NCBI GenBank assembly: GCA_964495805.1
Contig: CAZBWV010000017.1
Coordinates: 1-58,808 of the forward strand
From: JALXCH01 sp964495805
GTDB lineage: Bacteria > Calditrichota > Calditrichia > RBG-13-44-9
Direction of reading: 5' to 3'
DNA length: 58,808 nucleotides
In this document: piece after piece, positions 26,411 to 34,759 of the stretch
Layout of the letters: each line of letters begins with the position of its first letter
Position numbering within the stretch: the first letter of the stretch is position 1
Translations under genes and position numbers: made by a program
The notes under the pieces: generated by a model
Databases searched by the model: none
What the model was told of the DNA's origin: nothing
The model's input: the letters and a program-made list of their open reading frames with translations, nothing else

Positions 26411-27052
26411 TTACCCGCCGGGCAAATTCCATAGCGGACGGAGATGATTCCAGATGTCTGCGGCGATTTCTTCCGGGGGACGCTCGCCGTCGATGCGCAG
26501 GAAGCGATGTTTCTCCGATTCACACAGCATCAGGAATCCTTCCCGAATCCGCCGAAAAAATTCTCTACCGCCACTTTCCAGGCGATCGCCAGGCTGGCGG
26601 GTGTTTCGCCACCGACGTTCGGCTTCTTCCGGAGAAATATCGATGAAAAAAGTCCGATATGGCACCAATCCGGAGGTGGCGAACCGATTCAACATCTGCA
26701 CCACAGACAGGTCCAGTCCCCGGCCGTAACCCTGGTAAGCGGTCGTGGAGTCAAAAAAACGGTCGGCAATGAGATACTCCCCCTTTTTCAGCAAAGGAAT
26801 AAGCTTCTGATGCACCAACTGGGCACGAGCGGCTTCATAAAGTAAAATTTCCGTGCGAGACACCATTTCATTATGCTCCGGACTCAGCAAAATTTCCCGA
26901 ATCTTTTCTGAGATGGCCGTACCACCCGGTTCCCGCACCAACACCGGTTCAATACCGTGGGAACGAAGCCGTTCCACCAGCATGCGAACCTGAGTGGTTT
27001 TTCCGCAAAAATCGATGCCCTCAAAAGAGATAAATCGAAGATTTTCCATCAT
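26411..27052 (-). CDS. tmk: Thymidylate kinase
   Basis: A 213-residue dTMP kinase. The P-loop is FEGIDFCGKTTQ, with Phe-Cys where most enzymes have Gly-Ala or Gly-Ser. VREPGGTAISEKIREILL, the ADRFFDSTTAYQGYGR segment and the lid Arg residues (RRWRNTRQPGDRLES) are as expected. The start is uncertain: ATG at 27052 or 27049, with a GTG at 27058, and no clear Shine-Dalgarno. It follows the MATE gene by 46 bp on the same strand. Confidence 0.93.
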   Translation of the reverse strand: MMENLRFISFEGIDFCGKTTQVRMLVERLRSHGIEPVLVREPGGTAISEKIREILLSPEHNEMVSRTEILLYEAARAQLVHQKLIPLLKKGEYLIADRFFDSTTAYQGYGRGLDLSVVQMLNRFATSGLVPYRTFFIDISPEEAERRWRNTRQPGDRLESGGREFFRRIREGFLMLCESEKHRFLRIDGERPPEEIAADIWNHLRPLWNLPGG

Positions 27053-27098
27053 AAACACTTGAAAATGTTTTGTTCGAATTCAATCTGTCGGATCGGGA

Positions 27099-28493
27099 TT
27101 AATTGTGTTCGTCCCGGGGATGACCGGTATGATTGGGCTGGAGTCCCGGAACGGATAAAATCTTCCACTTTTTGCCTTTAAACCGGAAGTAATTCAGCAT
27201 CAGCCGTGTGCTTTCGTCCACTGCCTGGATGAGCCACAATCCCACCAGTCCCACCTGAAAAACAAACGCCAGCAGGTAAGCTCCGATGGTTTCGAAAGTG
27301 ATGACGCTGAAAATAGCCAGCCACATCAACCAGGCCAGATCGGCGCCACCTCGCAAATTTCCGGAAAACACAATGTTCACGGCTTTGGGTACCTGCACAA
27401 TAGCCAGAGCAAAAATGACCTGACTGCCAAACGCCACTACATCCTGATTGGAAGTAAATGCCGAGAGGATGGTGCGATGGAATAGCAGAATGACCACCAC
27501 CACCGCCACAGAGACCAGCAGCGCCACCCGACCGGCAATTCGTCCGGTGCGGATGGCCATGCTTTCGTCCTCTGCACCCAGACTCTTGCCCACCAGCGTC
27601 ATGCTGGCCAGGCCAAATCCCTGAAACGCCATGGACAGCACCGACTGAATTCGCAAAAACACCTGATGCACAGCCAGTGCAATAATTCCCATCCGGGCGG
27701 CAAAGAAACTCAAAATTAGCTGACCAAATGCCCACACCAGTTGTTCCACCGTGGTAGGCAAACCAATCTTAAAAAGCGTCTTGAAAGTCTCGAAATTGGG
27801 TGTGGTGTATTCCCGAAAGGAAAGGAACAGAGAAGCCTTTCGGCTGCGTAAATAGTAAATGGTTAATCCGAAACCAATGGTATGCGCAATACCCACCGCC
27901 AGGGCAGCTCCCCGGGTTTCCAGCCGGGGAAAACCCAGCTTACCGAAAATCAGCAGGGGCAACAGAAGCAAATGGATGATATTCGCCAGCAGATTCACCC
28001 GCATGGTGAGCAGCGTGTCGCCAGCCATCCGCAAAATCCCCAGAGCAATAAAATTCAGGATAAAAATGGGGGCAAAATAGGAAGCGGTTTGCATCCACAC
28101 CGTGCCGTAATGCCGGGCAATGGGTTCCTCTTCCTTAATTAAATGCATGATGGCTGAACCGCCAAAATACCACACCAGCCCGATGAGAACGGACATGATG
28201 GTACCCATCATCAGTGCCTGGCCCAACACGTGGTTGGCATTCCAGGTGTCGTTGGCACCCAGATATCGCAAGATAATAATGGAAGCACCCATTACAAAGG
28301 TGAGCACAATGGCAAAGGTCAGCAGAACAATTTGTAGCGAAATTCCCACTCCCGCCAGCGCCGCTGCGGAAAGGTGACCAATAAAAATAGCTTCGATCAA
28401 CCAGGTAACAGTCTGGGAGGATAAATCGATAACCGCCGGTAAAGATGTTTTCAGAATGTCTTTCAGCGGAGACTTTGGTTTCTGTTCAGCCAT
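27099..28493 (-). CDS. MATE family efflux transporter
   Basis: A 464-residue protein of about 12 membrane helices in two similar halves, exporting drugs or metabolites in exchange for Na+ or H+. Typical segments are the start LKTSLPAVIDLSSQTVTWLIEAIFIGHLS (in two pieces), ILRYLGANDTWNANHVLGQA and GLPTTVEQLVWAFGQLILSF in the second half. The C-terminal 25 residues are polar and His/Asp-rich. The ATG at 28493 is preceded by AGGAG. The substrate cannot be inferred. Confidence 0.92.
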   Translation of the reverse strand: MAEQKPKSPLKDILKTSLPAVIDLSSQTVTWLIEAIFIGHLSAAALAGVGISLQIVLLTFAIVLTFVMGASIIILRYLGANDTWNANHVLGQALMMGTIMSVLIGLVWYFGGSAIMHLIKEEEPIARHYGTVWMQTASYFAPIFILNFIALGILRMAGDTLLTMRVNLLANIIHLLLLPLLIFGKLGFPRLETRGAALAVGIAHTIGFGLTIYYLRSRKASLFLSFREYTTPNFETFKTLFKIGLPTTVEQLVWAFGQLILSFFAARMGIIALAVHQVFLRIQSVLSMAFQGFGLASMTLVGKSLGAEDESMAIRTGRIAGRVALLVSVAVVVVILLFHRTILSAFTSNQDVVAFGSQVIFALAIVQVPKAVNIVFSGNLRGGADLAWLMWLAIFSVITFETIGAYLLAFVFQVGLVGLWLIQAVDESTRLMLNYFRFKGKKWKILSVPGLQPNHTGHPRDEHN

Positions 28494-28552
28494 TGAGCTC
28501 CTGAGGTGTCAATGCATCCACAATTAAAAAACGGGGAATTCCGGGAAAAAAC

Positions 28553-28589
28553 AAAAAGGGGATTCGGCACATACACTCGCCGAATCCCC
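28553..28589 (-). terminator. Intrinsic terminator after the inositol-phosphate synthase gene
   Basis: GGGGATTCGGC (28558-28568) and GCCGAATCCCC (28579-28589) form an 11-bp perfect stem. On the minus strand it is followed by TTTTT. It ends the ino1 transcript 9 bp after its stop codon. Confidence 0.93.
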
Positions 28590-28597
28590 AGAGCTGA

Positions 28598-29932
28598 TTA
28601 ACGATAATATTCGTAGTAATCTGCACCCAGGTGGGTAATTTGCTCTTCACCCATCATAAAGCGGAGGGTGTTTTTCAGTTTCATTAATTGAATAAACAGG
28701 TCATGCTCCGGATAAAGTTCCGGTAAATGCATGGGACTTTTGTAGTAAAAAGAGAGCCATTCCTGAATTCCATGGAAACCGGCCCGATGGGCCAGGTCCA
28801 TAAACAGGGCCAGGTCCAGTACGATGGGAGCAGCCAGAATGCTATCCCGGCAGAGGAAATCGATCTTAATCTGCATGGGATAACCCAGCCAGCCAAAAAT
28901 GTCGATATTATCCCAGCCCTCTTTGTTGTCCCCACGGGGAGGATAGTAATTGATGCGCACCTTGTGGTAATACCCTTTGTACAAATCGGGATACACATCG
29001 GGTTGCAGAATTTGATCCAGCACGGAGAGTTTACTCTCTTCTTTGGTTTTAAACGATTCGGGATCGTCCAACACTTCGCCATCCCGGTTACCCAGGATGT
29101 TGGTGGAGAACCAGCCCTGGAGTCCCAGCAGTCGGGCTTTCAGTCCGGGTGCCAGAATGGTTTTCATCAGCGTCTGGCCGGTTTTAAAATCCTTCCCGGA
29201 GATGGGTACACGATTCTGTCTGGCCAGTTCGTACATCGCCGGGAAATCGGTGGTCAGATTCGGAGCTCCGTTGGCGTAGGGATAGCCCAGTTTCAGAAAT
29301 GCATAGGCATAAATCATGCTGGGTGCAATGCCGGGATCGTTTTCCTTCAGTCCTTTTTCGAAGGCTTCCAGGCTCTGGTGAACCGGACCGGGACTCAGGA
29401 AAATCTCCGTGCTGCCCGTCCATACTCCCACAATTCGATCCAGACCATGCTCTTCTTTGAACTTCTGGATGTCCTCCATCAACATCCGGGCATAATCCCA
29501 TTTGGTTTTTGCCGATTTGATGTAGGTTCCATCCAGTTTTTTTACGTAATCCTTGCTAAATACGCCCCGCATGGGCTGAATGGCTTCCAGCTCCGGTTTA
29601 ATCTGATCCAGCAATTCTTTTTTGAGCACACCAGCCTTTAGCGCTGCCTGATAGGCATTGTCCTCAAAAATGTCCCAGCCGCCAAATACCAGATCGTCCA
29701 GTTCCGCCAGGGGAACAAAATCTTTAATCATGGGCACACGCTTTTCCGTGCGTTTACCCAGCCGGATGGTTCCCATCTGGGTCAATGACCCGATGGGTTT
29801 GGCAATTCCTTTGCGAATGGCAATCACACCAGCAATAAACGTTGTCGCCACCGCACCCATTCCGGGGGTTAAAATTCCCAGTTTCCCCCGGGGCTCGGCA
29901 ATCTCAATTTTTTCGGGTTGATTTGAACTCAT
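28598..29932 (-). CDS. ino1: Inositol-3-phosphate synthase
   Basis: A 444-residue NAD-dependent enzyme converting glucose 6-phosphate to myo-inositol 3-phosphate. Family features are the N-terminal GMGAVATTFIAGVIAIRKG dinucleotide loop, VGVWTGSTEIF, the SGKDFKTGQTLMKTILAPGL core, STNILGNRDGEVL and IKIDFLCRDSILAAPIVLDL near the C-terminus. AAGGAGG lies 6 bp before the ATG. A CDP-alcohol phosphotransferase gene lies 156 bp upstream on the same strand, suggesting that the inositol phosphate feeds phospholipid synthesis. Confidence 0.95.
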   Translation of the reverse strand: MSSNQPEKIEIAEPRGKLGILTPGMGAVATTFIAGVIAIRKGIAKPIGSLTQMGTIRLGKRTEKRVPMIKDFVPLAELDDLVFGGWDIFEDNAYQAALKAGVLKKELLDQIKPELEAIQPMRGVFSKDYVKKLDGTYIKSAKTKWDYARMLMEDIQKFKEEHGLDRIVGVWTGSTEIFLSPGPVHQSLEAFEKGLKENDPGIAPSMIYAYAFLKLGYPYANGAPNLTTDFPAMYELARQNRVPISGKDFKTGQTLMKTILAPGLKARLLGLQGWFSTNILGNRDGEVLDDPESFKTKEESKLSVLDQILQPDVYPDLYKGYYHKVRINYYPPRGDNKEGWDNIDIFGWLGYPMQIKIDFLCRDSILAAPIVLDLALFMDLAHRAGFHGIQEWLSFYYKSPMHLPELYPEHDLFIQLMKLKNTLRFMMGEEQITHLGADYYEYYR

Positions 29933-30088
29933 TTCGGTCCTCCTTACACAATCAACATCCAGGGATCAGACTTCTCAAGTCATTTGTTTTTCAAAGTCAC
30001 GAGATGGTTTCCTCTTCCCTGTGATCAGGCGAAATGGAATAACCAGCCTGTCCCTTCGGGTTAACATGATATCTTGAATTATATGTAT

Positions 30089-30748
30089 TTACACACCAAC
30101 TTCTTCTTCCAGGCCTTCCCGGGATTTCTCCGATTTTTCCAGGCGCCACACATGGTACATTCTCTGCAAAGCGGTAAAATTGGCCAGAATGGCAATCATC
30201 CACACCACCACTTCCAGCAGATAGGGATGGATCAGTGAACTAAACCCTATATATACAATGCGTTCGGGCCGTTGCATAATCCCCACTTTGCACTCATATC
30301 CCAGTCCTTCTGCCCTGGCGCGCACATAGCTCACCATCATGGAACCACCCAGAGCCAGAAATACCATAATGCTGGTTAAGGGGTGGTTTTTTTCCACAAA
30401 ATAGATGGCCACACCCAGAAACATGAACACTTCCGCATATCGGTCCAGACTGGAGTCCAGCAAAGCACCAAACTTGGAGGAAAGTCCGCTTTTTCGCGCC
30501 ACTTTCCCGTCAATAATATCACAGATGCCTCCCAGCAGAATAAACAATCCTCCCAAACGGATATCGTGCTTGGCGTAAAAGATGGCTCCAACAACAGAAA
30601 TAAATAGCCCCAATACCGTAAAGTGATTGGGGTGCACATTGAGCCGAACAATACCATCGATAAACGGTTCAATCAAATTGATAAACCAGTTTTTGACCGA
30701 TGCCGGTAGTACCGAGAACTCTTTTTTACCTGTCATCGTTTTCTGCAT
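30089..30748 (-). CDS. CDP-alcohol phosphatidyltransferase, candidate phosphatidylinositol-phosphate synthase
   Basis: A 219-residue inner-membrane enzyme with about six helices. The full CDP-alcohol transferase motif is present: CDIIDGKVARKSGLSSKFG and then ALLDSSLDRYAE, giving the D-x2-D-G-x2-A-R-x8-G-x3-D-x3-D signature. Members join a CDP-linked lipid to an alcohol. Its position one gene upstream of ino1 makes inositol 1- or 3-phosphate the likely acceptor, as in phosphatidylinositol-phosphate synthases, but glycerol phosphate is possible. Its ATG (30748, alternatively 30736) overlaps the end of rsmI, so the two are translationally coupled. Confidence 0.85.
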   Translation of the reverse strand: MQKTMTGKKEFSVLPASVKNWFINLIEPFIDGIVRLNVHPNHFTVLGLFISVVGAIFYAKHDIRLGGLFILLGGICDIIDGKVARKSGLSSKFGALLDSSLDRYAEVFMFLGVAIYFVEKNHPLTSIMVFLALGGSMMVSYVRARAEGLGYECKVGIMQRPERIVYIGFSSLIHPYLLEVVVWMIAILANFTALQRMYHVWRLEKSEKSREGLEEEVGV

Positions 30749-31427
30749 CTCCGTTTAATAACGGTTTAAAACTTCGTCCCGCAATTAATAAAACAATCTC
30801 GCCTTTTAATTTGCGAGATTGAAGCTGCTGAATGACCTCTTTCGCGTAACCGCGCACAAATTCTTCGTGCACCTTGGTTAGCTCACGAGCGAGCACAATA
30901 TAACGATTTCCTAATGTTTTTACAATATCTTCTAATGTTTTCTCAATCCGGACGGCGGATTCAAACAGCACAATGGTTCCTTCTTCTTCAGCCAGGTGAC
31001 GCAGGCGGGTTTGTCGCCCTTTCTTCCGCGGCAAAAATCCTTCAAATACAAACCGATCGGTGGGAAGGCCGGAAGCGACCAGCGCCGTTAACAGGGAAGA
31101 AGCCCCCGGTATCGGAACCACAGGGATTCCCTCCCGAACCGCAGCCATCACCAGTTTGTGCCCGGGATCGGATATCAACGGGGTGCCCGCTTCGGAAATC
31201 AGAGCAATCTGTTTACCCCGGGTTAGTTCCTCAAGCACCCGGGGAATTCGCCGGGCTTCGTTATAGGAATAGTAACTGACCAGGCGATTGGAAATGTTCA
31301 AATGGGAGAGTAACCGACGGGCGGTACGGGTATCTTCGGCCAGAATCACATCCACCTCTTTAAGTACGCGAATTGCCCGTAAGGTAATATCTTCCAGATT
31401 GCCAATGGGAGTGCTGACAAGGTACAA
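30726..31427 (-). CDS. rsmI: 16S rRNA (cytidine1402-2'-O)-methyltransferase
   Basis: A 233-residue tetrapyrrole-methylase-fold enzyme that methylates C1402 in the ribosomal decoding centre. Signature segments are YLVSTPIGNLEDITLRAIRV, AEDTRTARRLLSHL, LISEAGTPLISDPGHKLV, IPGASSLLTALVASGLP and EGFLPRKKGRQ. The only usable start I see is TTG at 31427, which places translation right at the first strand. The codons upstream read QTGT, as in longer relatives, but offer no ATG, GTG or TTG in a suitable place. It heads the rsmI-CDP-alcohol transferase-ino1 set. Confidence 0.94.
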   Translation of the reverse strand: MYLVSTPIGNLEDITLRAIRVLKEVDVILAEDTRTARRLLSHLNISNRLVSYYSYNEARRIPRVLEELTRGKQIALISEAGTPLISDPGHKLVMAAVREGIPVVPIPGASSLLTALVASGLPTDRFVFEGFLPRKKGRQTRLRHLAEEEGTIVLFESAVRIEKTLEDIVKTLGNRYIVLARELTKVHEEFVRGYAKEVIQQLQSRKLKGEIVLLIAGRSFKPLLNGDAENDDR

Positions 31428-31698
31428 CGTGCCGGTTTGTATGGACTTCTGATTCGTAATTCGACCCCAACTTTTTGAAAATTTATTCTTTAGTAAATCG
31501 CCTAACCGGTTAAATTTAGCCTGTTAAAATAGCGGATGGGGAGGGGGATGTCAAACAGATTTGAGAATTCGGACTGAAAAACCTTTCGCTGGCTGGTACC
31601 GCTACGGGCAGCTATCCGAAAAACTGTTCGGGTTGAAAAGCGGGTTCATTTTGCGGGAATGCTCACAGGCGGAGCATAAAATATCTTTTTCACAATCC

Positions 31699-31728
31699 TT
31701 GACTTTTCCCCAAAAAATGTTATATTAT
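31699..31728 (+). promoter_or_regulatory. Sigma-70-type promoter of the Rrf2 gene
   Basis: TTGACT (31699-31704) is followed by a TATATTAT stretch (31721-31728) at 16 to 18 bases. A transcript starting near 31735 would have a leader of about 20 bases and no Shine-Dalgarno. Confidence 0.6.
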
Positions 31729-31747
31729 ACTGGACAAGTTAAGTATA
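31726..31747 (+). promoter_or_regulatory. Candidate Rrf2 operator
   Basis: TATACT (31726-31731) and AGTATA (31742-31747) are perfect inverted arms with a 10-base centre, GGACAAGTTA. The palindrome overlaps the -10 box and transcription start and ends 7 bp before the ATG. A repressor bound here would block transcription, so autoregulation is the simple reading. Confidence 0.5.
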
Positions 31748-31753
31748 AAATCC

Positions 31754-32182
31754 ATGAATTCTTTTATTACACGCGAAAATGATTATGCCATTCGCATCTG
31801 TGCCTATCTGGCTGGCAATTATGACCGTGGCCCCATTCCACTGTCGGAAATCTCCCGGAAACTTTTTATTACCCGGGCTTTTGCCCACAAAATTGTCCAT
31901 CGCTTAAAACACAACAAAATCATCGAAACTGTTCAAGGCAAACATGGTGGCATTTATTTAAAAAAACACCCGGCCAGGCTTTCCATTTACGATATCCTGC
32001 GCGCCATGGGGTTCAATTCTACCATGAACGAATGCGTGGTGAAACCTCAGGTCTGTCCACTGGTCACCGGTTGTAAAATTCATCTGTTTTTCATGGATCT
32101 GGAAGAATATCTGCTTTCGCAATTAAAGGCAAGAAAAATCATCGAATTCTCCATAACGGATGAGGTTTTATCCCTGGGGTAA
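31754..32182 (+). CDS. Rrf2-family transcriptional regulator with Fe-S ligands
   Basis: A 142-residue winged-helix regulator. The N-terminal DNA-binding region (ENDYAIRICAYLAG, LSEISRKLFITRAFAHKIVH) is followed by GGIYLKKHPARLSIYDILRAM. Cys94, Cys101 and Cys107 with His110 (NECVVKPQVCPLVTGCKIH) match in spacing the IscR-type iron-sulfur cluster ligands, so it should sense oxygen, NO or cluster status. It lies 32 bp upstream of cydA in the same direction and has its own promoter and palindrome. Control of cydAB is inferred from position. Confidence 0.9.
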   Translation: MNSFITRENDYAIRICAYLAGNYDRGPIPLSEISRKLFITRAFAHKIVHRLKHNKIIETVQGKHGGIYLKKHPARLSIYDILRAMGFNSTMNECVVKPQVCPLVTGCKIHLFFMDLEEYLLSQLKARKIIEFSITDEVLSLG

Positions 32183-32183
32183 A

Positions 32184-32201
32184 TTTAATTCACTAATTAA
32201 A
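32184..32201 (+). promoter_or_regulatory. Palindrome between the Rrf2 gene and cydA
   Basis: TTTAATT and AATTAAA are perfect 7-base arms around CACT. The 18-base size and 7-4-7 layout equal those of Rex operators, but the expected TTGT/ACAA ends are missing. It abuts the cydA Shine-Dalgarno (AGGAGG, 32204-32209), so it could act in DNA or RNA, or be AT-rich chance. Confidence 0.35.
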
Positions 32202-32214
32202 ATAGGAGGCTTGT

Positions 32215-33561
32215 ATGAGTGTACTTACGTTAGCACGGTGGCAGTTTGCCATCACTACGGTTTACCACTTCTTCTTTGTACCTCTCACCCTGGGTCTTTC
32301 TATCTTTATAGCCATCATGGAAACGGCATACGTGAAGACCGGGAACGAGAAGTACAAAAAGATGGCCAAGTTCTGGGGCAAGCTGTTTATTATCAACTTT
32401 GCCATGGGTGTGGTAACGGGTATTGTGCAGGAATTCCAGTTTGGAATGAACTGGTCTGAGTACTCCCGGTTTGTGGGAGACATTTTCGGAGCCCCGTTAG
32501 CGGTGGAAGCGCTGCTGGCCTTTTACATGGAATCCACTTTCATCGGCGTGTGGGTTTTTGGCTGGAACAAATTATCCAAGGGTGTGCACCTGGCGGCAGC
32601 CTGGCTGTTCGCCATTGGTTCCAACCTGTCCGCACTGTGGATTCTCATCGCCAACTCTTTTATGCAACAACCGGTTGGCTTTGTCCTGCGTAACGGTCGG
32701 GCGGAGATGACCAATTTCTTCGATCTGCTGTTTAACGGCCACGTCTGGGTACAATTCCCCCATGTGTTCTTCTCCGGTGTTACCCAGGCAGCTTTCTTTG
32801 TGCTGGGCATCAGCGCTTACCATTTATGGAAGAAAAAAGACGACATGGAAGTATTCAAAACATCTTTTAAATGGGCCACAGTTTACGGCATTATCGGAAC
32901 CATTCTGGTACTTATTGTTGGCCATACTCAGGCTCAGCACATGGTTAAGGTGCAACCGATGAAGATGGCTGCCGCCGAAGCCCTGTGGGATAGCGAAGAT
33001 CCCGCCGGTCTGTCCATTTTCTATCTGGGCGGTATCAATCCCAAAATCCCCGGACTGCTGAGTTTTCTGGCTTACAACTCCTTCAGCGGCGAAGTGAAAG
33101 GCATCAATCAGTTGCAACAGGAATATGCCCAGAAGTATGCCCATAAGTACGGACCAGACGCCAGTTATGTTCCACCGGTAGCCCTCTCCTATTGGACGTT
33201 CCGACTCATGGTTGGATTTGGTTTTCTCATGCTCATTATGATCATCGGTGCTTACCTGCGGGGTAAAAAAGAAAACTGGGAATTCACCGATGGAAAAGTG
33301 AAATGGTATCTGTACGGAATCTTCTTCCCACTGATTGCCATCTCCACCGGCTGGATTTTCACTGAAGTTGCCCGCCAGCCCTGGGTGGTCTTCGGCGTCA
33401 TGCGAGTGGAAGAAGGTGTTTCGCTGGCAACCAGTTCCTTCGAAGTTTTCCTGACCCTGGTACTCTACACCGTGGTGTATGGTGCCCTGATGGTTGCCGA
33501 CGTGTATCTACTGAAAAAATATGCCGTGATGGGCACGGCTGGAATTAAAGAAGAAGCATAA
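32215..33561 (+). CDS. cydA: Cytochrome bd oxidase subunit I
   Basis: A 448-residue inner-membrane subunit carrying hemes b558, b595 and d. It oxidises quinol and reduces oxygen to water with high affinity. His18 in TTVYHFFFVPLTLG is the b595 ligand, and His in FPHVFFSGVTQAAFFVLG corresponds to the b558 ligand. The quinol-site Lys and Glu are kept in QPMKMAAAEALWD, and the conserved RQPW is present near the C-terminus. The Q-loop is of the short type. AGGAGG precedes the ATG. Confidence 0.97.
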   Translation: MSVLTLARWQFAITTVYHFFFVPLTLGLSIFIAIMETAYVKTGNEKYKKMAKFWGKLFIINFAMGVVTGIVQEFQFGMNWSEYSRFVGDIFGAPLAVEALLAFYMESTFIGVWVFGWNKLSKGVHLAAAWLFAIGSNLSALWILIANSFMQQPVGFVLRNGRAEMTNFFDLLFNGHVWVQFPHVFFSGVTQAAFFVLGISAYHLWKKKDDMEVFKTSFKWATVYGIIGTILVLIVGHTQAQHMVKVQPMKMAAAEALWDSEDPAGLSIFYLGGINPKIPGLLSFLAYNSFSGEVKGINQLQQEYAQKYAHKYGPDASYVPPVALSYWTFRLMVGFGFLMLIMIIGAYLRGKKENWEFTDGKVKWYLYGIFFPLIAISTGWIFTEVARQPWVVFGVMRVEEGVSLATSSFEVFLTLVLYTVVYGALMVADVYLLKKYAVMGTAGIKEEA

Positions 33562-33580
33562 ATTTATAGGAGGGCTATAA

Positions 33581-34594
33581 ATGGATCTGAACATAATCTG
33601 GTTCATATTAATTGCCGTGTTATATATTGGTTACTTTTTCCTGGAAGGGTTCGACTACGGCGTGGGAATGCTGGTACCTTTTATCAGCAAAGACGATGCC
33701 GAACGTCGTGTCGCCATTAACTCCGTGGGAACCTTCTGGGATGGCAACGAAGTGTGGCTGCTCACGGCTGGCGGCGCCACGTTTGCCGCTTTCCCCAACT
33801 GGTATGCCACCCTGTTTAGCGGTTTTTATCTGGCTCTGTTTCTCATGCTTTTTGGTCTGATTATCCGGGGTGTGTCGTTCGAATTCCGCAGCAAGGACGA
33901 AAACCCCAAATGGCGTAACTTCTGGGATTGGATGCTGGCCTTAGGTAGCTTCATTCCCGCCCTGTTGTGGGGAGTGGCATTCGCCAACTTCATTAAAGGC
34001 GTTCCCATTGACCAGACCATGACCTACGTGGGCGGATTCTTCAATCTGCTCAATCCCTACGCACTGGTAGGTGGCCTGACCTCCCTGACGATCTTCCTGC
34101 TGCACGGAGCTGTCTTTCTGACCCTGAAAACGACCGGTTCGGTGGAAGAAAAAGCCTACGCCATCGCTAATAAAATCTGGCCCGTTGCCACCATTCTGTT
34201 CATCCTGTTCATTATTCTCAGCTACTTCCAGACGGATATGTTTACCAAAGCCGGTGTAACCCCCGGCATCGTTCCCATTCTGGCTATTGTGACTCTGTTA
34301 CTGGTTGTTTACTTCCTGAAGAAAAAACGCAGCGGCTGGGCTTTCATTATGACTGCCCTGACCATCCTGCTGGCAACTGTCAGCATGTTTCTGGGGCTGT
34401 TCCCGCGTGTGCTGGTCTCCAGCCTGAATCCGGAATGGAGCCTGACAATCTACAACGCTTCCTCCAGCCCCTACACCCTGAAGGTGATGACCATTATTGC
34501 GGCCATCTTTGTGCCTATTGTGCTCATTTACCAGGGTTGGACCTACTACGTGTTCCGTCAGCGCATCGGAACCAAATCCGAGCTGGAATATTAA
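33581..34594 (+). CDS. cydB: Cytochrome bd oxidase subunit II
   Basis: A 337-residue partner of CydA with about eight to nine membrane helices. The N-terminus has FFLEGFDYGVGMLVPFISKD and SVGTFWDGNEVWLLTAGGATFAAFP (in two pieces), the defining CydB segments with the buried acidic and aromatic residues. It follows cydA by 19 bp with an AGGAGG site, and an intrinsic terminator closes the unit at 34628-34660. Confidence 0.97.
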   Translation: MDLNIIWFILIAVLYIGYFFLEGFDYGVGMLVPFISKDDAERRVAINSVGTFWDGNEVWLLTAGGATFAAFPNWYATLFSGFYLALFLMLFGLIIRGVSFEFRSKDENPKWRNFWDWMLALGSFIPALLWGVAFANFIKGVPIDQTMTYVGGFFNLLNPYALVGGLTSLTIFLLHGAVFLTLKTTGSVEEKAYAIANKIWPVATILFILFIILSYFQTDMFTKAGVTPGIVPILAIVTLLLVVYFLKKKRSGWAFIMTALTILLATVSMFLGLFPRVLVSSLNPEWSLTIYNASSSPYTLKVMTIIAAIFVPIVLIYQGWTYYVFRQRIGTKSELEY

Positions 34595-34627
34595 ATATTG
34601 TCGCTGCTATTTCTTCCTGTGTATATT

Positions 34628-34660
34628 CCCCCCGAAGCCATTCGGGGGGTTTTCTTTTTC
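34628..34660 (+). terminator. Intrinsic terminator after cydB
   Basis: CCCCCCGAA (34628-34636) and TTCGGGGGG (34641-34649) pair around GCCA and run into TTTTCTTTTT. It separates cydAB from cydDC. Confidence 0.95.
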
Positions 34661-34702
34661 GCACGAACAAAACCCAACAGGTCACGTTGCGCGACAATTG
34701 CA

Positions 34703-34720
34703 TCCGGAAAAGGTTCCGGA
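34703..34720. repeat. TCCGGAA inverted repeat upstream of cydD
   Basis: TCCGGAA (34703-34709) and TTCCGGA (34714-34720) form a perfect 7-bp inverted repeat around AAGG, 40 bp before cydD. A similar TTTCCGGA/TCCGGAAA palindrome occurs before ftsH. It could be an operator or just a hairpin. Confidence 0.4.
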
Positions 34721-34759
34721 AAACGGGAATCAGGATGGTGATTCGGGGATCAAACGTCC

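Larger units (their letters stand above)
31428..31753. other. Divergent promoter region between rsmI and the Rrf2 gene
   Basis: A 326-bp intergenic region. The right end carries the Rrf2/cyd promoter and palindrome (31699-31747). A 6-bp hairpin ATGCTC/GAGCAT (31659-31677) lies 22 bp before the -35. No gene is visible. Confidence 0.6.
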
